A DNA stretch of 64,000 bases from Lunularia cruciata (lineage: Eukaryota; Streptophyta; Marchantiopsida; Lunulariales; Lunulariaceae), in NCBI GenBank assembly GCA_948567375.1, contig OX419757.1:69757836-69821835 (forward strand), in the 5' to 3' direction. The notes below the pieces were generated by a model. It was not told where the DNA came from. It did not search any database and was given only the letters and a program-made list of their open reading frames with translations. Below are positions 1 through 12,634 of this stretch, one piece after another. Position 1 is the stretch's first letter, and each line of letters starts with the position of its first letter. A program made the position numbers and the translations under genes.

Positions 1-3000
1 GATGCGTACATGCTGATGTATAGTCAGAGGGAGCAACAATTAAGTAGCTGGGATAATGTCACCTCTTCCGATTCAGGATCTATGCAGTCGAATTCTTCTG
101 AAACTCTCGACATGGATAGGAGATCAGTGACAGTTGCAGATTTCTCCTTACCTGACCAGTTTAAGAGAGAAGTCGAAGAGATGAACAAAGAATTTCATGA
201 TACATGTTGGGAGTATCATCAGCGCAAGAGTAAGGAACTGTCAAAGATAACAGAACGGAGAACGGAGGTGCGGAAAGTGCTCGCTGAGGCTCCCGTGAAG
301 AAGCTGGATGACCCGTTCTTCTGGATTTCAATAGATTGGTTACGGTCCTGGGCAGACAGCATAGATCAACCGTGAGTTTCTCCTCTTTTCCAATACTGTG
401 GTCTGCTCCGATATAAGTCCGACTTAGCCACATGTGTAACTGCACACGTTTTGACAGTAGTTTGATTCAGGGTATTAAAATACCAAAACCAATGTTGAAG
501 GAAGTCAGTAAAAGCGTGCTGATTAATGCTTCCACACTAGCTCTATCCAGTCTTTACTTAGTTTGTTGATGACGATTTGCAAGGGCAACTCAACGTCAAA
601 CGATAGATTCAAACAAGTATAAAATGACAAGAGTGCTGATTAATACTTCACATTCTAGATCTATCCAGTCTTCACTTAGTTTGTTGATAACGGTTTGCAT
701 AGGCAACTCAACGTTAAACGATGGATTCAAGCAAGTATAAAATGACAGTGCTGACATCAACATTTGTCTTTGAAAGCCGATGTACTTATCATCTGCCACT
801 CACTCCTGATACAGGCCTGCCATAAACAATGGTGTACTTCTTTGTCACCATCAGAAAGTTTCTCCACGAAAAGTCAATCTCATGAAGCGGATTTCTGAAC
901 CGGCCTGGAGCTATTTATATCCCAAGGTTAGCAAAATCTACATCATCTGAGGTCGTGTTTTTAGCTCGGTGGGTCTCTATATTCCGTGTCTTTCTGCTTA
1001 AGGTCTTCTGCAAAATGGCCAAGGACATATAGAGCTCCTTAGTCGTCCCAGCTTAGATGATACCACTCTCCGATAGGAGATTTGTCATGTTCTTTTATAG
1101 CCTACTGTCATAAGCCTCACTCCCTGAGTGGCCGGTATTGAAGACATCTCTAAGCGATGAGAGTTAAAATTCTTAACGGTCATCAACTTGATGAGTTAAT
1201 GAATGACACCTGTCTAGGGAGTGGAATTCTGCCTGCACAACCCTTCAGAAAATCATGCCTACTTTCTGTGCAGTATCGCGGGGGCCCAATCTTATCTGGG
1301 AACGATCACTGCGAGGACTGCATTTTCGAGGATGCGAAGGTTGCTGCCTCAGCCGACAGCTACCGGGATCAAAGAGCCTACATGCGAGAGCTTGTAGATA
1401 GTGTGTTAAGCGGTCGAGGGGGGCTCGATGGAAAGCTTTACTACGTCTCAAGAACCTGGTATGGAATGTGCTCTATGAGCACCTTTTGAGGACGATGAGC
1501 ACAATGAGTGTACTTTTCTGACCAGATTCTTAGCAATCGTCTTGCCTATGAACACATTTATTGGAGAAGACCTTTTCACACTGATTAGGGCCAGGCTTTG
1601 CTATTACTTTCGAGAAATCCACATTGGAGTTGTATGTTAAGTATGCTTTTCCAAGGAAGTAGTAAATACTGAATTTTTCTAGTCTTATGCTTTCGATGGA
1701 GATCGACTTCCTTGAAGTATGCTTTTCCAGGGAAGTGGTAAATACTGAGTTTGTTTGGTGTATGCTTGCAATAGAGATCACCTCCCTTGTCCCTATTTCT
1801 AGTTTTCCTTATCGGATAAAGGGCTGAATCGTTTTTTTCCCTCTGTTCGAAATAGTCCTGTGTAGCACAGTAGTCCTTAGGTCTACTCAGGCTGCAAGGC
1901 TTTAGTTATAGAATACGAACTATAGAAGAATCTTATATCTTGATATTTGGTTTGCGGAAAACAGGTTGATGTCGTGGGCCCGTCGTAAAACTGCCGATGC
2001 ACCTTCAGAAGCCGATGCTGGGCCTACAGCTGGCTTGCGTTGCCCTCATGAGGGTTTACTTCCCGAGCAGGCGGCTGGAGCAAAACGTCAGTTAATACCT
2101 GAAAGAGCCTGGGAATATTTTCATCAAAATGCTGCTCAAGTAGAAGGAACCGATCCTCGTGGACATACACCATTTAGAGAAGATACCCAATCTTGCAAGA
2201 TATGTCAATCTGATATAGATAAGGTCGCATCCAAACGTGAAGGCCTGAGGTACTTCTTTTTCATTCAAGTCCTCTTTTCGCCTATGGTCTAGAATAGTTT
2301 CTTCCGAAAGTTTTGCTCTTTCTCTATGACTCCTCTGGATCTCAACTCCGTCCACGGGCAATGTCCCGACCATGGCAGAGACATGATTGTTTCAGGAATG
2401 TTTAGTCGCAAAAGTTTCAGGAATTTATAAGACGAATTTTGTGTCTGTAGATGGATATCTACGTAAGGATCTACGTATTATAGATATGAAGGTTACAGGG
2501 CTAGGTGTCGTTTTGACATCCCCCAAGTACTTTTTCTCTATTATTTACAGAAAAGAATTGGAAAGTCGCAAAGAGCAACAACCTGATCATCCGTATTTGG
2601 TCCAGAGCCACCAAAATTGAACAGCGGATGAAGCATGAAGCGTTGTATGCTGGGAGAAGTGTTGTCGTATCCCCGGGAGCAGTATATTACTTGGTCCCAT
2701 CCGTATGGCTTCATAGGTGGAGAGCATACCTTGGAGCTAGCGGCAAAAACGTGCTGGCTGTTGATGAGCCAGATGGCCTTGAAGGTTTCATCCTGTCTCT
2801 GCTTTGTCCAAAGGTGTGGTTCTCTAGCTACGACAATATGTTCTCTTGTAGCGTTTTGGAGTACTGTATTTTATTTTCGACTGTAGTTTTATGGTATGAA
2901 CGGAATTGGTTGTCTTGGTATCATTTTGCAGCATGAGGGGATGTTATTCAAGCCTCCCATGTTAACAAGAACCCGAAGAGGAGAGCTCATGCAGAGAACC

Positions 3001-5583
3001 GGCAATGTAAGTTATATAAGCGTTGTGTAACATTGCATGATTTTGTCTTCGAGAACACCACCTCTGAGATATAGGAGCTCTCGTCACGATAACCTTTGGC
3101 AATATCTTGACTTCGTAGATTAGATGATGGAATGAATCGTTTCGCACTCAATTGTTGTTCTATTTCTGCTCTCAACTGAAATCTGTGAGGTGCGCAGGAT
3201 GATATATTTACAGTCGTGACCGAAGAAGACTGGATGGGCCTTTGCCATCAGTGGGACGTGGACTCTCAAAGAGGTATCAAAGCCTGCTTAGAGGCTGGCT
3301 TTGATATCAATCATAAAGGAGCAGTGCCTATGTCAGAGAACCACTTTGCAACCCATGATTGCAATGGAAGTAAAGGTGGACTAAGGGACATGGCTGTGGG
3401 AGACCCAGAAATTCAAACCAGTGGATTGTTTTCAGATGATGTAGAGTGTAGAACAGAAGTTGTTCCTGTTCTTCAAACACAACCAGAGGTGGGTTTATTT
3501 CCCGACGGTAACTCTAATCAGGATAGTGTACTTTCAGAAAAAAGGGTTGTGGTGTAATCAGTCCTCAAGATCTTACGGGGAACCCCATTCTGCTCCAATC
3601 TTCTTTTATTCATCGATTCCGCGGGGAATCCAATTAAATTAGCGTAGTAGGAACTTGGAGTTGCCGCATTCGTTTGGTTTAGTTATTGCCTGGTTACTTA
3701 GGAAAATAGTATTATGTACCTGTTCAAGTGATGCGTCTGTTGTTATTTTACTGCTGCATATTGTGCTAAGGTTGTGATCTGCTGACAAACTTGTTCCTTA
3801 AGTAGTTAACACCGACGAAGACTTTCTTGTGTAACAGGTCTGTAAAGAATGTATAGAAGAACGAGAAGTTCATGAGTTGCTAAGCAAGTTGCATTATACA
3901 TGTGGAGAGATTTCCGTTGATCTTGTCAACCGTGGCAAAGGACCCCCTCCATCTCTACTTGCTGCAAGTGGAGTGGTTGAAACTGAGCGCCGCACTTCAA
4001 AGCGCGCCCGGCGGGCATCTGCAACCTCAGGTGGACGTGTCTTATTGAAAGTATCTGGTGAAACGACTGTTTTCCAGTTGAAACTGCAGATCTGGGAATC
4101 TTTGGCGGTAAGAATGCTCCCATGTTTTCATGCTTGCTCTTTTCCACCTCCAAGATGTCCATAGCTTTCCCCCTAGCACCATGCTTAGCTTTGGTTATAT
4201 TTGCGATGGAGACCCTGATCTCTTGCGAACGCGAGTTTCTTCACTACAGGATATGTTGGTCCGTGTAACTACAAATAGTTGATAACCTTCTGTACAACTT
4301 GAAACAGGCAACTTGAGCTACGGATGGCTAGTCTAGTTACTCAAAGTCACGGGTGTTTCAAGTTTTGCATCCGAGGTTCCTATCCACACTCCTTTAGTTT
4401 GCTGATACCCATGGGAGTAGGCGTGTGTTGAATCAGACTAAAGCGTTGCCGTTATTCCTTGGACAGATCGTGAGAGAAAACCAGAAAGTACACTTCGGTA
4501 AAACTGAGCTATTGGACGATTCAGCTACATTGGCTGATCTCAACATTTTGCCAGGATCGCAGTTGTGGGTTATGGATACAGGACAACACGAGAACCGGGA
4601 TATTGCAGGTACTGTAAATCCAAGTATCAACTACAGTATACAGATGTATAATATGTCAACTGCAATCCACCTCAATATTGTCAGAGAAATATTTCCACCT
4701 TCTCACTAACCGTTCGATGTAGTATGGATGAATAGCGTTCATTCTAAGTCCTTTTTTGCTTTCTAGTGGCGGAGTTTCATTAGGCCGGGAAAATGATATT
4801 CCGTGTCAGTGTGATAATTGCCATTTTCTATGATGGTTCCTTGTTCAGATGACAATTACAGGCGGTCGTAGAAGTAAATTCGCTGATGGTACACATGCAG
4901 CTGTTGCACTTTTCCTTTCGAACCGTCTATGATTTTCTCTGCACTGTAGCTTTCCTTTGTCCCCTTCCTAACTGTTCGGGTTTGCTGGCGTGCACAGTTC
5001 TCGCCTAGGAGCTCACATTTGTGCTTATATGCTTGACCTTTTGCAATTAAGAGTCAGCAATGTCTGAATAAACTACAATTTCTATGCGTGATGGATCAGC
5101 TACATACCTCATAGTGGTCAGCTGGATCTTGGATGTCTGTCTGGATCGAGATATTTACGAACAGCTGAATAAACTGTGTTACCATCTACCCAATTTTGTG
5201 CAGAAGAGTTGCCAGCTGCTGAATTGGGTCGTGCAGAAACCGAGGAAGGTTTTAGAGGAACTCGACTGTTGATGGGGTTGCCCAGTATCTTGGAGTCATT
5301 ATCAGCCTGTATGCAACAACAGGTGACTCCACCTTTGCCCAGCAGGGACAACAGTGGAGATGATAGAAGTATGGTTGGGGAGGATCTAGAGGCGAATAGC
5401 TCCAACATACTTGCAGACGGGTTGTCAGCTCAAGGCGATTTTAATGGTGCAAAACAATGTGGAGCTGTGGATGGAGCTGGCAACTCAGAGACAGAGGATG
5501 TCGTAATGCTTGAGAGAAGGGACAGCGAAGGTGATCAGATTTCCACTTTTATCAACACACCATACCAACTCAAGGACTCATGA
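1..5583 (+). CDS. UBP26: Ubiquitin carboxyl-terminal hydrolase 26-like, 3' part of gene
   Basis: In Arabidopsis UBP26 removes ubiquitin from histone H2B in the nucleus and supports heterochromatic silencing; that role is inferred here from family membership. I read ten exons: 1-371, 815-926, 1274-1458, 1965-2249, 2606-2813, 2932-3006, 3198-3488, 3838-4107, 4467-4608 and 5204-5583. All have GT/AG borders and closing phases, giving 772 residues to the stop. Base 1 is already in frame (DAYMLMYS), so the gene enters from the left and the catalytic cysteine and histidine boxes lie outside the window. Visible parts are a charged helix (EEMNKEFHDTCWEYHQRKSK), DUSP-like tryptophan motifs (FWISIDWLRSWAD, YVSRTWLMSWARRK, YLVPSVWLHRWRAYL), the conserved stretch DAPSEADAGPTAGLRCPHE, and a C-terminal ubiquitin-like domain (LLKVSGETTVFQLKLQIWES to NILPGSQLWV). 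The tail EEGFRGTRLL matches the family C-terminus and is followed by about 100 poorly conserved residues. Family identity is secure; the last exon is slightly less so. Confidence 0.93.
516..747 (+). repeat. Two-copy 117-bp tandem repeat in a UBP26 intron
   Basis: Copy one spans 516-632 and copy two 633-747. Both begin GTGCTGATTAAT and end near AAGTATAAAATGACA. They differ at scattered bases and small indels, so the duplication is not recent. A third start (GTGCTGAC) follows at 748. It lies wholly inside the intron between the first two exons seen. Confidence 0.9.
1639..1790 (+). repeat. Two-copy 76-bp tandem repeat in a UBP26 intron
   Basis: Both units start AAGTATGCTTTTCCA, at 1639 and 1715, and continue through GGAAGT.GTAAATACTGA to a GAGATC-containing end. 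The second copy has drifted. It is intronic, between exons 1274-1458 and 1965-2249. Confidence 0.85.
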
Positions 5584-6715
5584 TGTAATCTGGATGTCTA
5601 CAATCACAGAAATTATATTGCTAGGTTGCTCAACTGTTTCATTACCCGGTTCCACGGACGCTCTCTGTAGCCACTGCATCTAAAGCACTTGATGTCCTCA
5701 TTAGGAATCCGTCCATAACCTGGACGAGCCACCTAGATCTATTTGTTAGGCGCCCTTGACATCATTGTCAATTAGCTACATTTTTAGTAGATTTCTGATC
5801 AGTTCTTTTATTTCCTGGTTTGTGTCCCTTTCATGCCGAATGATAGTCTTCTGAGGTGATACATATATATTGTAACTCCTAGTTAATTCAAGTTAGTGGG
5901 TTTTCTTCTAAATCGAACGGTCTTTCGTTTAAGACATACTTTCGTCCTAAAGACCGTTGCCCAATGTGTCAGACTTTCGAGCGTGTACTTTGAGGCTACG
6001 ACTTCCTCTTCTGATCGTTTACAGTTGGTATTTGCTGTGTTGGATTTTCAGTAGCTTGAATAATCACCTTGTGCGCTGCCTCGCTTACAAGAAAGTGCGT
6101 CCACAGGAGGATAGTCCTTATGTGCACTTTCTCAACGTGGAAGCTGTGGTGTCCCTCACATGTCGAGACCTCAGCCTGGTTGTGTACTAGCACTTGAGGT
6201 TACTGAGTTGCTGCTAGCGAAGGAGGTCTCAAGTAGAGGCATGACCCAACTTCCTTTTTTAGTGATAAAACCGGCCTTGTATGTTCTTGCCTGTGTAAAT
6301 GTTGCACTTTCTTCTTCAACCTCTTCACATCTGAAGTCTCGTGGATTTTTCTTGTTGCGGCCGTGCTTTTTTCAGCCAATGTTCAGCAGCCATCGCTTGA
6401 TGCCAGCTTTTTATGGACCTTTATGTCGACGTATACACCAATCGCTCGTCATAGTGACCAAAAGGATCTGCCTTCAAGTTGTTGAATGTACATCCATATC
6501 GCTGTAGCATGCTCATTACGTGGCTCATGCTAGGAGAGCGTCATTTCCCTCTGCAACAATATTAATCACGTCTTTATGTCAGGACCCAAGGTGAATATTG
6601 TCCATATTCTTCAAAGTGTGCCTTTATCCTTCTATTTTGCAGTTATATTCATGCAGGCACGGTCGCCGTTTTAGAGTTCTGTTGAGCATAATTAAGAAAT
6701 GCATATCCCTCATTA

Positions 6716-7159
6716 ATGGTTTGTGATTGTTTATCCTGTGCAGGTAATTTGCATGTTGTGACGTCAAAGGGATTAAAACGAGGGACGCGAGTTTTGAGTG
6801 CTGAGGGAAGGCCTTATCCATCAATCTCTTCAAGGAATGGTGTAGAGCTCCCCGCACATCGAACGCTGGCTGAGCAGAGGATTTCCTCGGTCTCAGATGT
6901 AAATATGAAGACCACATGTGAGAGACAACCTAAAACTTGTATATCTGCCAACGATAAGCAGCTTTTATCGACGGATGACTTAGTTGTTGCATGCGTGTAT
7001 GTCGCGGAGGCTTCTACTCCAAATGTTCTTCTGCAGCTGCAGCAGACTTATGGAATAGAAATGGAAGAAAGATCCGAAGATGGAGACCGTAGACCAACTC
7101 AAAGGGATAACCCTCAGAAGGTTTTTGAACCAGGAGAAGACATGGAGATAGTTCTTTAA
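6716..7159 (+). other. Possible coding exon or small gene downstream of UBP26
   Basis: An open frame of 147 codons begins with ATG at 6716 and ends at 7159. A good acceptor (TCCTGTGCAG, ending 6743) sits inside it, so it could be an alternative last exon of UBP26 read from 6744, or a small separate gene. The product is polar and recognised as no family; its centre reads VVACVYVAEASTPNVLLQLQ. No strong domain is visible. It could also be chance. Confidence 0.3.
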
Positions 7160-9100
7160 TTTGGCCATTGTAGAAATTGCTATTGTCATATTCTATCACA
7201 TTCATGATGTGAGTTTGCAGAGTCGACCAACTGAAAGGTGGCCTCAAACTTACACGGCTTCACCTATCACTTGTACCTTACACGAGGCTTAATTTTGAAA
7301 AAGAATGATAATATGAGGTACTTGAATTTGTCGCAGCACAATGTTTTGGATATCTGAACCTATCAGTCTCTTTAAGATACACGTCTGGTTACAGATCTCT
7401 TTTAATACGAACTTTACGTACGGTCTTGCCTTCTCCACCGATGGAAAACTATCAAGGAACGTAACGGGTGTTTAGACACCTGCAACTTTCATTAGGTCAG
7501 ATGGCATGCATCAGGTCAGCATGTCGGTCCTGCCTGACACAGGGGAAGTCGTAAAAGGGACGTAGTGGTCGACAGAGTCTCGTGTCTATCATCGCTTATA
7601 CGCTCTTCTTAGTTCTAGGCTATGAGCGACTTTCGTTGAGCGGGCGAATGTCTGGATTCCCAAACAGGTGTTGGGACAAGAATGCTGTAATGGGTGAATT
7701 GGACAATGACAATCCGGGAAATGATCTGAAAATCTCCAAATCGAGAGATATGGGGAATGCACACCTTGTACAATAAGAAGTTTGAGGTTCATTACCGTTC
7801 ACCTGTTTGGGGTTGTCATGCATGAATGTTTTTTAAGATCACTCAGCCAATACATCAGGAATGTTTCTGTCTATCCAATAGCATCCTGATATGAAGTTAG
7901 AAAATGTTACATGCAACGCATATTTTTTTCACGAGCGAGATGGCTATTCATGACACTGGTCTTGATAAAGCAAACCAAGTTTTCAGCGCATGGAAAAGTA
8001 ATGTTGCGTATCACGAGATGGTCTATTCCCAATAGCTCGGGAGTACTTTCTATCCTTTGTTTCACTACCATAGCAGTGGTATGCAGCCTTCCTTGATGGA
8101 GCTAAAGGGTCAGTATATGTTTCATTTTCTCTTAGTTGACTCGTTTATTCTTCGGACCACTAAAGTCCATCTTTGCTCTTGCTACAGCAAGGGTGTAGGC
8201 TCTTGAATTCTAGCTCGATCGTGCATCAGAGCATGTAGATTGGCACTAGTTACTTTCTCTATTGTTATGAGGTTTCTTTTAGGTTTGATTCATCCATCTA
8301 CATCTTTGTCATTCACTTGTGAGTGTGTTTCTACACTAGATGCAACAACAATCTACATGACATGGTGTCCTTTTGGAGGACATAGGATAAGTACACATGA
8401 TGACAGTAAAGATATAATGTTTGCTAAGACATGAGAGAGTAAATACCTTGCTTGGATGGAGCTTTCAAATGCTTTGCAAATGACATGTGTTAGAACAGAC
8501 TTATACTTGGTTCGAGATGATCAGTTGATAATGGCGGATGTTGTAGTTATAGACCTTATGCATGATGTAGTTTTGGAGTGAGTGATTACTCATCCCTTGG
8601 ATGGGTTGGCAAGTGGAGTAATAACATGCAAGGTCTTCAAGTTTAGGAGTATGCAGTGAGGTCACCTCTTTGTTCCTCTAGCCTGTGAGTTATGTAGAGC
8701 GATGGATACGACATCCGATATATTTGTCAAGGAGTGCACTAGAGCATATCATATTAGACGTCAAGGGGTACCACTCTCACTCTCATACTTTGGACAACTT
8801 GTGTCCATTGCTCTATCAAGAGTATTGGCTGGTGTAATCCATATGAGAGCAATCACATTAGGTGATGCTTTTTCAAATGATTTAATAGTTTTGTAGACCT
8901 TCCAACTTGCATAGCTTGGATATCTTAAGTGTGGTAGGGCAAATTTTCTCATCTCAATACTATTGATGCCTAGCCCCATTTTACTTCTTTTGGCTCTCCC
9001 TTATAAGGATTGCCTTCATGTGTTTGACGTGGTCGTCTTTCTCTATGAATCTTGTTTCTTTAATGATAGAAGTTCCAATGGTAAAATGTACGGGAGTGAG
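7160..9100. other. Intergenic stretch without recognised genes
   Basis: Only short frames occur here. The part from about 8200 to 8900 has a different, TE-like texture, but no terminal repeats, transposase or reverse-transcriptase motif could be read. Confidence 0.5.
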
Positions 9101-9131
9101 GGAAGATTGTTTAGAATACTAAAGTTATAAG

Positions 9132-9291
9132 CACCACCTAAGGACCCTGACTTTTTCAAAGTTAAAGTTACACTTACAAGTATCATCACCACTTAAGGAC
9201 CAAACTTTTCAAATTTAAAAGTTACACTTACAATTATCATCACCATTTAAGGACTAGAAGTTAAAGTTAAAGTTGGACTTACAAATATAAT
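9132..9291 (+). repeat. Three tandem copies of a 54-55-bp unit
   Basis: Units start at 9132, 9187 and 9241 with CACCA(C/T)(C/T)TAAGGAC and run through an AAGTTA(C/A)A(C/G)TT core to ACTTACAA.TAT.AT. The third copy is the most diverged. It marks the left edge of the AT-rich intergenic core. Confidence 0.9.
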
Positions 9292-9731
9292 CACCTTTTC
9301 TATTTCATCATATTTTCTATGTTTGGTTTTAATTCTTTTGAGTTCTAAAGAGATTGACATTTACTCCGTTTAGTTTTGACTTCAAATTTTGAGATAAGGT
9401 AATTTTATATTCATCAAAATTTATTTTGGAAATCTAATTTCTAAGTTCATTTTAAATCTTAACGTGATAGGGGATTCAAAATTTCAAGATTGTTAAATCA
9501 ATACTCAAATTTTTTCCAAAATCATGATGGTTTGAGAGAAATGCATGAAACTAGAAAAAAGAATCTCTTATCTATTACATATTTTAGTATAAAAATAAAA
9601 CTTATAAAAAAGATATTTAATTTAATTTATTTAAGATAATAAAATATTTACATAACGCTAGAAAATGTTTTATAGCTCTCATGTGACTATTGGTAACACC
9701 ACAAGGTAACCATATAATCTAGATATTAAAT

Positions 9732-9985
9732 TTGGTTTGGTAACATCTAGAATGATGTTATACATGATGGTCAAAATAGATCAGATAGAAAGAGTACTTC
9801 TACTAATAGAGCCAAAACTGAATAGACTTGAGAACCTTAGAACCAATAACTAGACATATGATTTAAAGGTGATAATTGGTTTGGTAACATCGGGAAGGAT
9901 GTTATACATGATGGATTACAGATCAGAAAGAGATATCACCAAAAGGGGACTTCTACTATTAGAGTAGGAACCAAAATATACCTGA
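9732..9985 (+). repeat. Two-copy direct repeat, period about 144 bp
   Basis: TTGGTTTGGTAACATC starts at 9732 and again at 9876. Both are followed by GATGTTATACATGATGG, a CAGA(T)AGAAAGAG stretch and ACTTCTACTA(A/T)TAGAG. The spacing between shared blocks varies by a few bases. No coding potential is seen. Confidence 0.85.
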
Positions 9986-10217
9986 AATCTTTGAAGGTAA
10001 TTTTGGAGGCCTATACGGATGAATTATGCCTTAAAAATGTGCAGATTACCCTCCCCCCCCCTCGGATGAAAGGTTGGCCTTCCCTCCCCTTGGTTTGTCT
10101 TGTCGAGAGCTTTCTAATGGTACCTTACTCATGTGATTCTGAGACTCCTACAAGAAGATTCACTAAAAGATTCTCTTTGGTCAAAGCTTGTTTGACCAAC
10201 CAGATAGGACCTAGACC

Positions 10218-10308
10218 GACATGTCACCCATCCAAGTAAGTAATCCAAGTGTGGAGCTTGATGACATGTCATCTATCTGTGTGTCTAATCCTATGGTGGA
10301 GCTTCCTT
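10218..10308 (+). repeat. Two-copy 45-bp tandem repeat
   Basis: GACATGTCA(C/T)C.ATC begins at 10218 and 10263, and each unit ends with GGTGGAGCTT or GTGTGGAGCTT. A TATATAATAAAG box follows at about 10328, so the surroundings resemble a promoter or an LTR, but no element ends were found. Confidence 0.7.
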
Positions 10309-12634
10309 GGAGGAGATCCTCTTTGTCTATATAATAAAGAGAAGGTGTTTCTTTGGGGCACCAAATGTTGAGTGTGTAGTCTGTGTTTTCTCTCTTCTCT
10401 TGTCCTCGGAGTATTACACTATTGTAAAAGACATTTTCAAATGTACCTCCATGCAATGTTTTGTAAATCCTATGTTCAATGCATTAACAATGATATGGTA
10501 AATAAAATTTATAGGAAAATATATTTGTAAAAGAAAAGATTAATTGTAAAAGAGAAGAGATTAAGTAATTACAAATGGTGAGAACCTTTTCACAATAGAT
10601 GTTAAGTTGAATGTGCACACCTAGAATGTGCACAAAAGAAATCTACATATAAGATGTGCATCATGTTATTAAGAAGAAAAAAGACATATAATAAGTATTT
10701 GAACAAAGCATCAATCAATAGGAATCATTACACCTAAATAATTTTAGTTATCATATTTTTTAATGTTATTTTAGATCAAGTGATATGAAAAGAAAATTTT
10801 GATCCATGGATGGATTTAAAAAACTCTCTTGGTACAGTTTGAATAAAATATCAAAAATTTTACCAATCAATCTAAAATATTATAACATCTTTGATGAAAA
10901 ATGTAATTTTCTTGGATTTTACTGAAAAAAATCTTAATTCTTTTTCAAATGAACAGTTCACCAAAGCTATCTAAAACAACATAATTTTTGGGAAAATTAG
11001 AATTACGTTTAGAAAAAATATTTGTGAAGAGCAATTGCTGTTGGTGTGCAAAATTAAGATCACTTTTAGCAAGAACTACCCATAATATAAAATTAAAATA
11101 ACTTGAGTCTTAACTTAGATAAAATTCAATAAATAAATATTTTGTAACAATACAGTTATAATTCTTATAAATATTGACTTCTAACTTTGATAAAATTATG
11201 GCAATAATGTAAAAGTAATATGGTGTAAATTTTCTTAATGACGATGATATATCAATTATGAACTTCCACTATTTATCAAACTAAACTATAAACAACTACA
11301 TCTTTTTATCATTGCATTCATTATTAGGAATTATCAAATTATTGTCAGAAACTCACGAGGTCCTCTTATTCTTGTTGAAAAACTTAAAAATTATAATATG
11401 CCTCTGTTTATTTGAGATTTTTTTTTCAATATCCAAGCGAAAATAACCTAAATCACCCCGTTTCAATCACAAGTCCTAAAGAGAAGCTGTATGTTTGTTA
11501 ATCGCAGCAGCACTTTTAAAATAAAAGAAGAGTACTCCAGTGTTGCTATTAACAACGACATACCCCATATTAACATTACTATATAGTTCTACATTAAGAT
11601 GTTGTTATTAACAACAACACACCCCCACATAATTTTAATATGGGGTTATTTTCATTATTTTAAATAAATTTAATATTTTTTTTAAGATGAAAACGTCATT
11701 AGGAAGACATGTCCTTAAGGGGATCCAGTTTCACCAGTTTTAGGTTAAGCGATATTCATTTATAGGATTATTTTAAGGTAATCTAAAGTTTTTATGGCTC
11801 CTTTTGCAAATTGTGAATTAGAAGTTTAATAAGGAATTACACATAAAGATCGGATTACCTATAAGGGTCCGGCTGAAAATCTTATTGGCTGGGGTTGGGC
11901 AGCGTCCCCTTTCCATTACTGGCGTCAAACGAGCAATAGAAGAAAGACACGCGTCACACTGTCCCTATTCTGAACAATAGGATAAAGACACGCCATACAC
12001 TTAAAAAAAGAGTTTTAATCAAGCGATTTGAAGCTATCTGCTTCAAATCTGACGATTTATGGAAGCTCAATTGCGCGGCTTGGTCTTAATGATGTATAAC
12101 TACGGAAGAGATGAGCGGAGAAAGTTTCCGTGACGGAAAGCAGGGTTGAGAATGGTACCAACGGGATGGAACTCGAGCTAAGTTCCCCTTACGTGACACA
12201 TAGATTCAACCGGGAGGTGACTGCGCGGCTACTGAACTCTTGTCACTACTAAAGCGAAGTCAGTTCCCGGGGCTGTGAGATTCGAACTTCCGGAATGGAG
12301 TGGGGCGTCGTTCCCCCGAGACACAGAGAATTTCTTTGTGATATAGTTACACGATTAGCTGTATCACCCGAGGATTATGGGCTTTGAATTTGTTGCGAAC
12401 TAAAACTTGAAAATTGAGTTGAGAAGAAGGCGCATTCAGAGTCCCGTGGTTATCAATTTGGCAGATGTTCTGATGGATTTGGAAATCTGCTTGATGTGGA
12501 GATGTCACTTAATGAACTGCTACTAAGAGGAAATTTTTGCAAGCAATTATCGACCTAGATTGTTGAAGAATTTGGTTGAGAGAGATAGTTGGAAGTCAGG
12601 TAGCTACTAGCTACTAGCATTGCTTGCTTGTGTC

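Larger units (their letters stand above)
9300..11860. other. AT-rich intergenic core
   Basis: Apart from 9990-10500, this stretch is strongly AT-rich and has stops in all frames. It contains a paired motif at 11535-11640 (ATTAACAACGACATACCCC and ATTAACAACAACACACCCCC). No gene, RNA or intact mobile element is visible. Confidence 0.6.

Noticed and set aside
2387-2620. Frame read as an upstream part of UBP26 exon 2606-2813
   Set aside because: It ends in a stop within the exon. The acceptor at 2605 restores the conserved reading (ATKIEQRMKHEALYAGR) in the correct phase.
8200-8980. TE-like texture with small frames
   Set aside because: No terminal repeats, target duplication or catalytic motif could be read, so no element is called.
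12275-12300. GATTCGAACTTCC, resembling an inverted tRNA T-loop
   Set aside because: The flanking bases do not form a T-stem, and the rest of a tRNA is missing.
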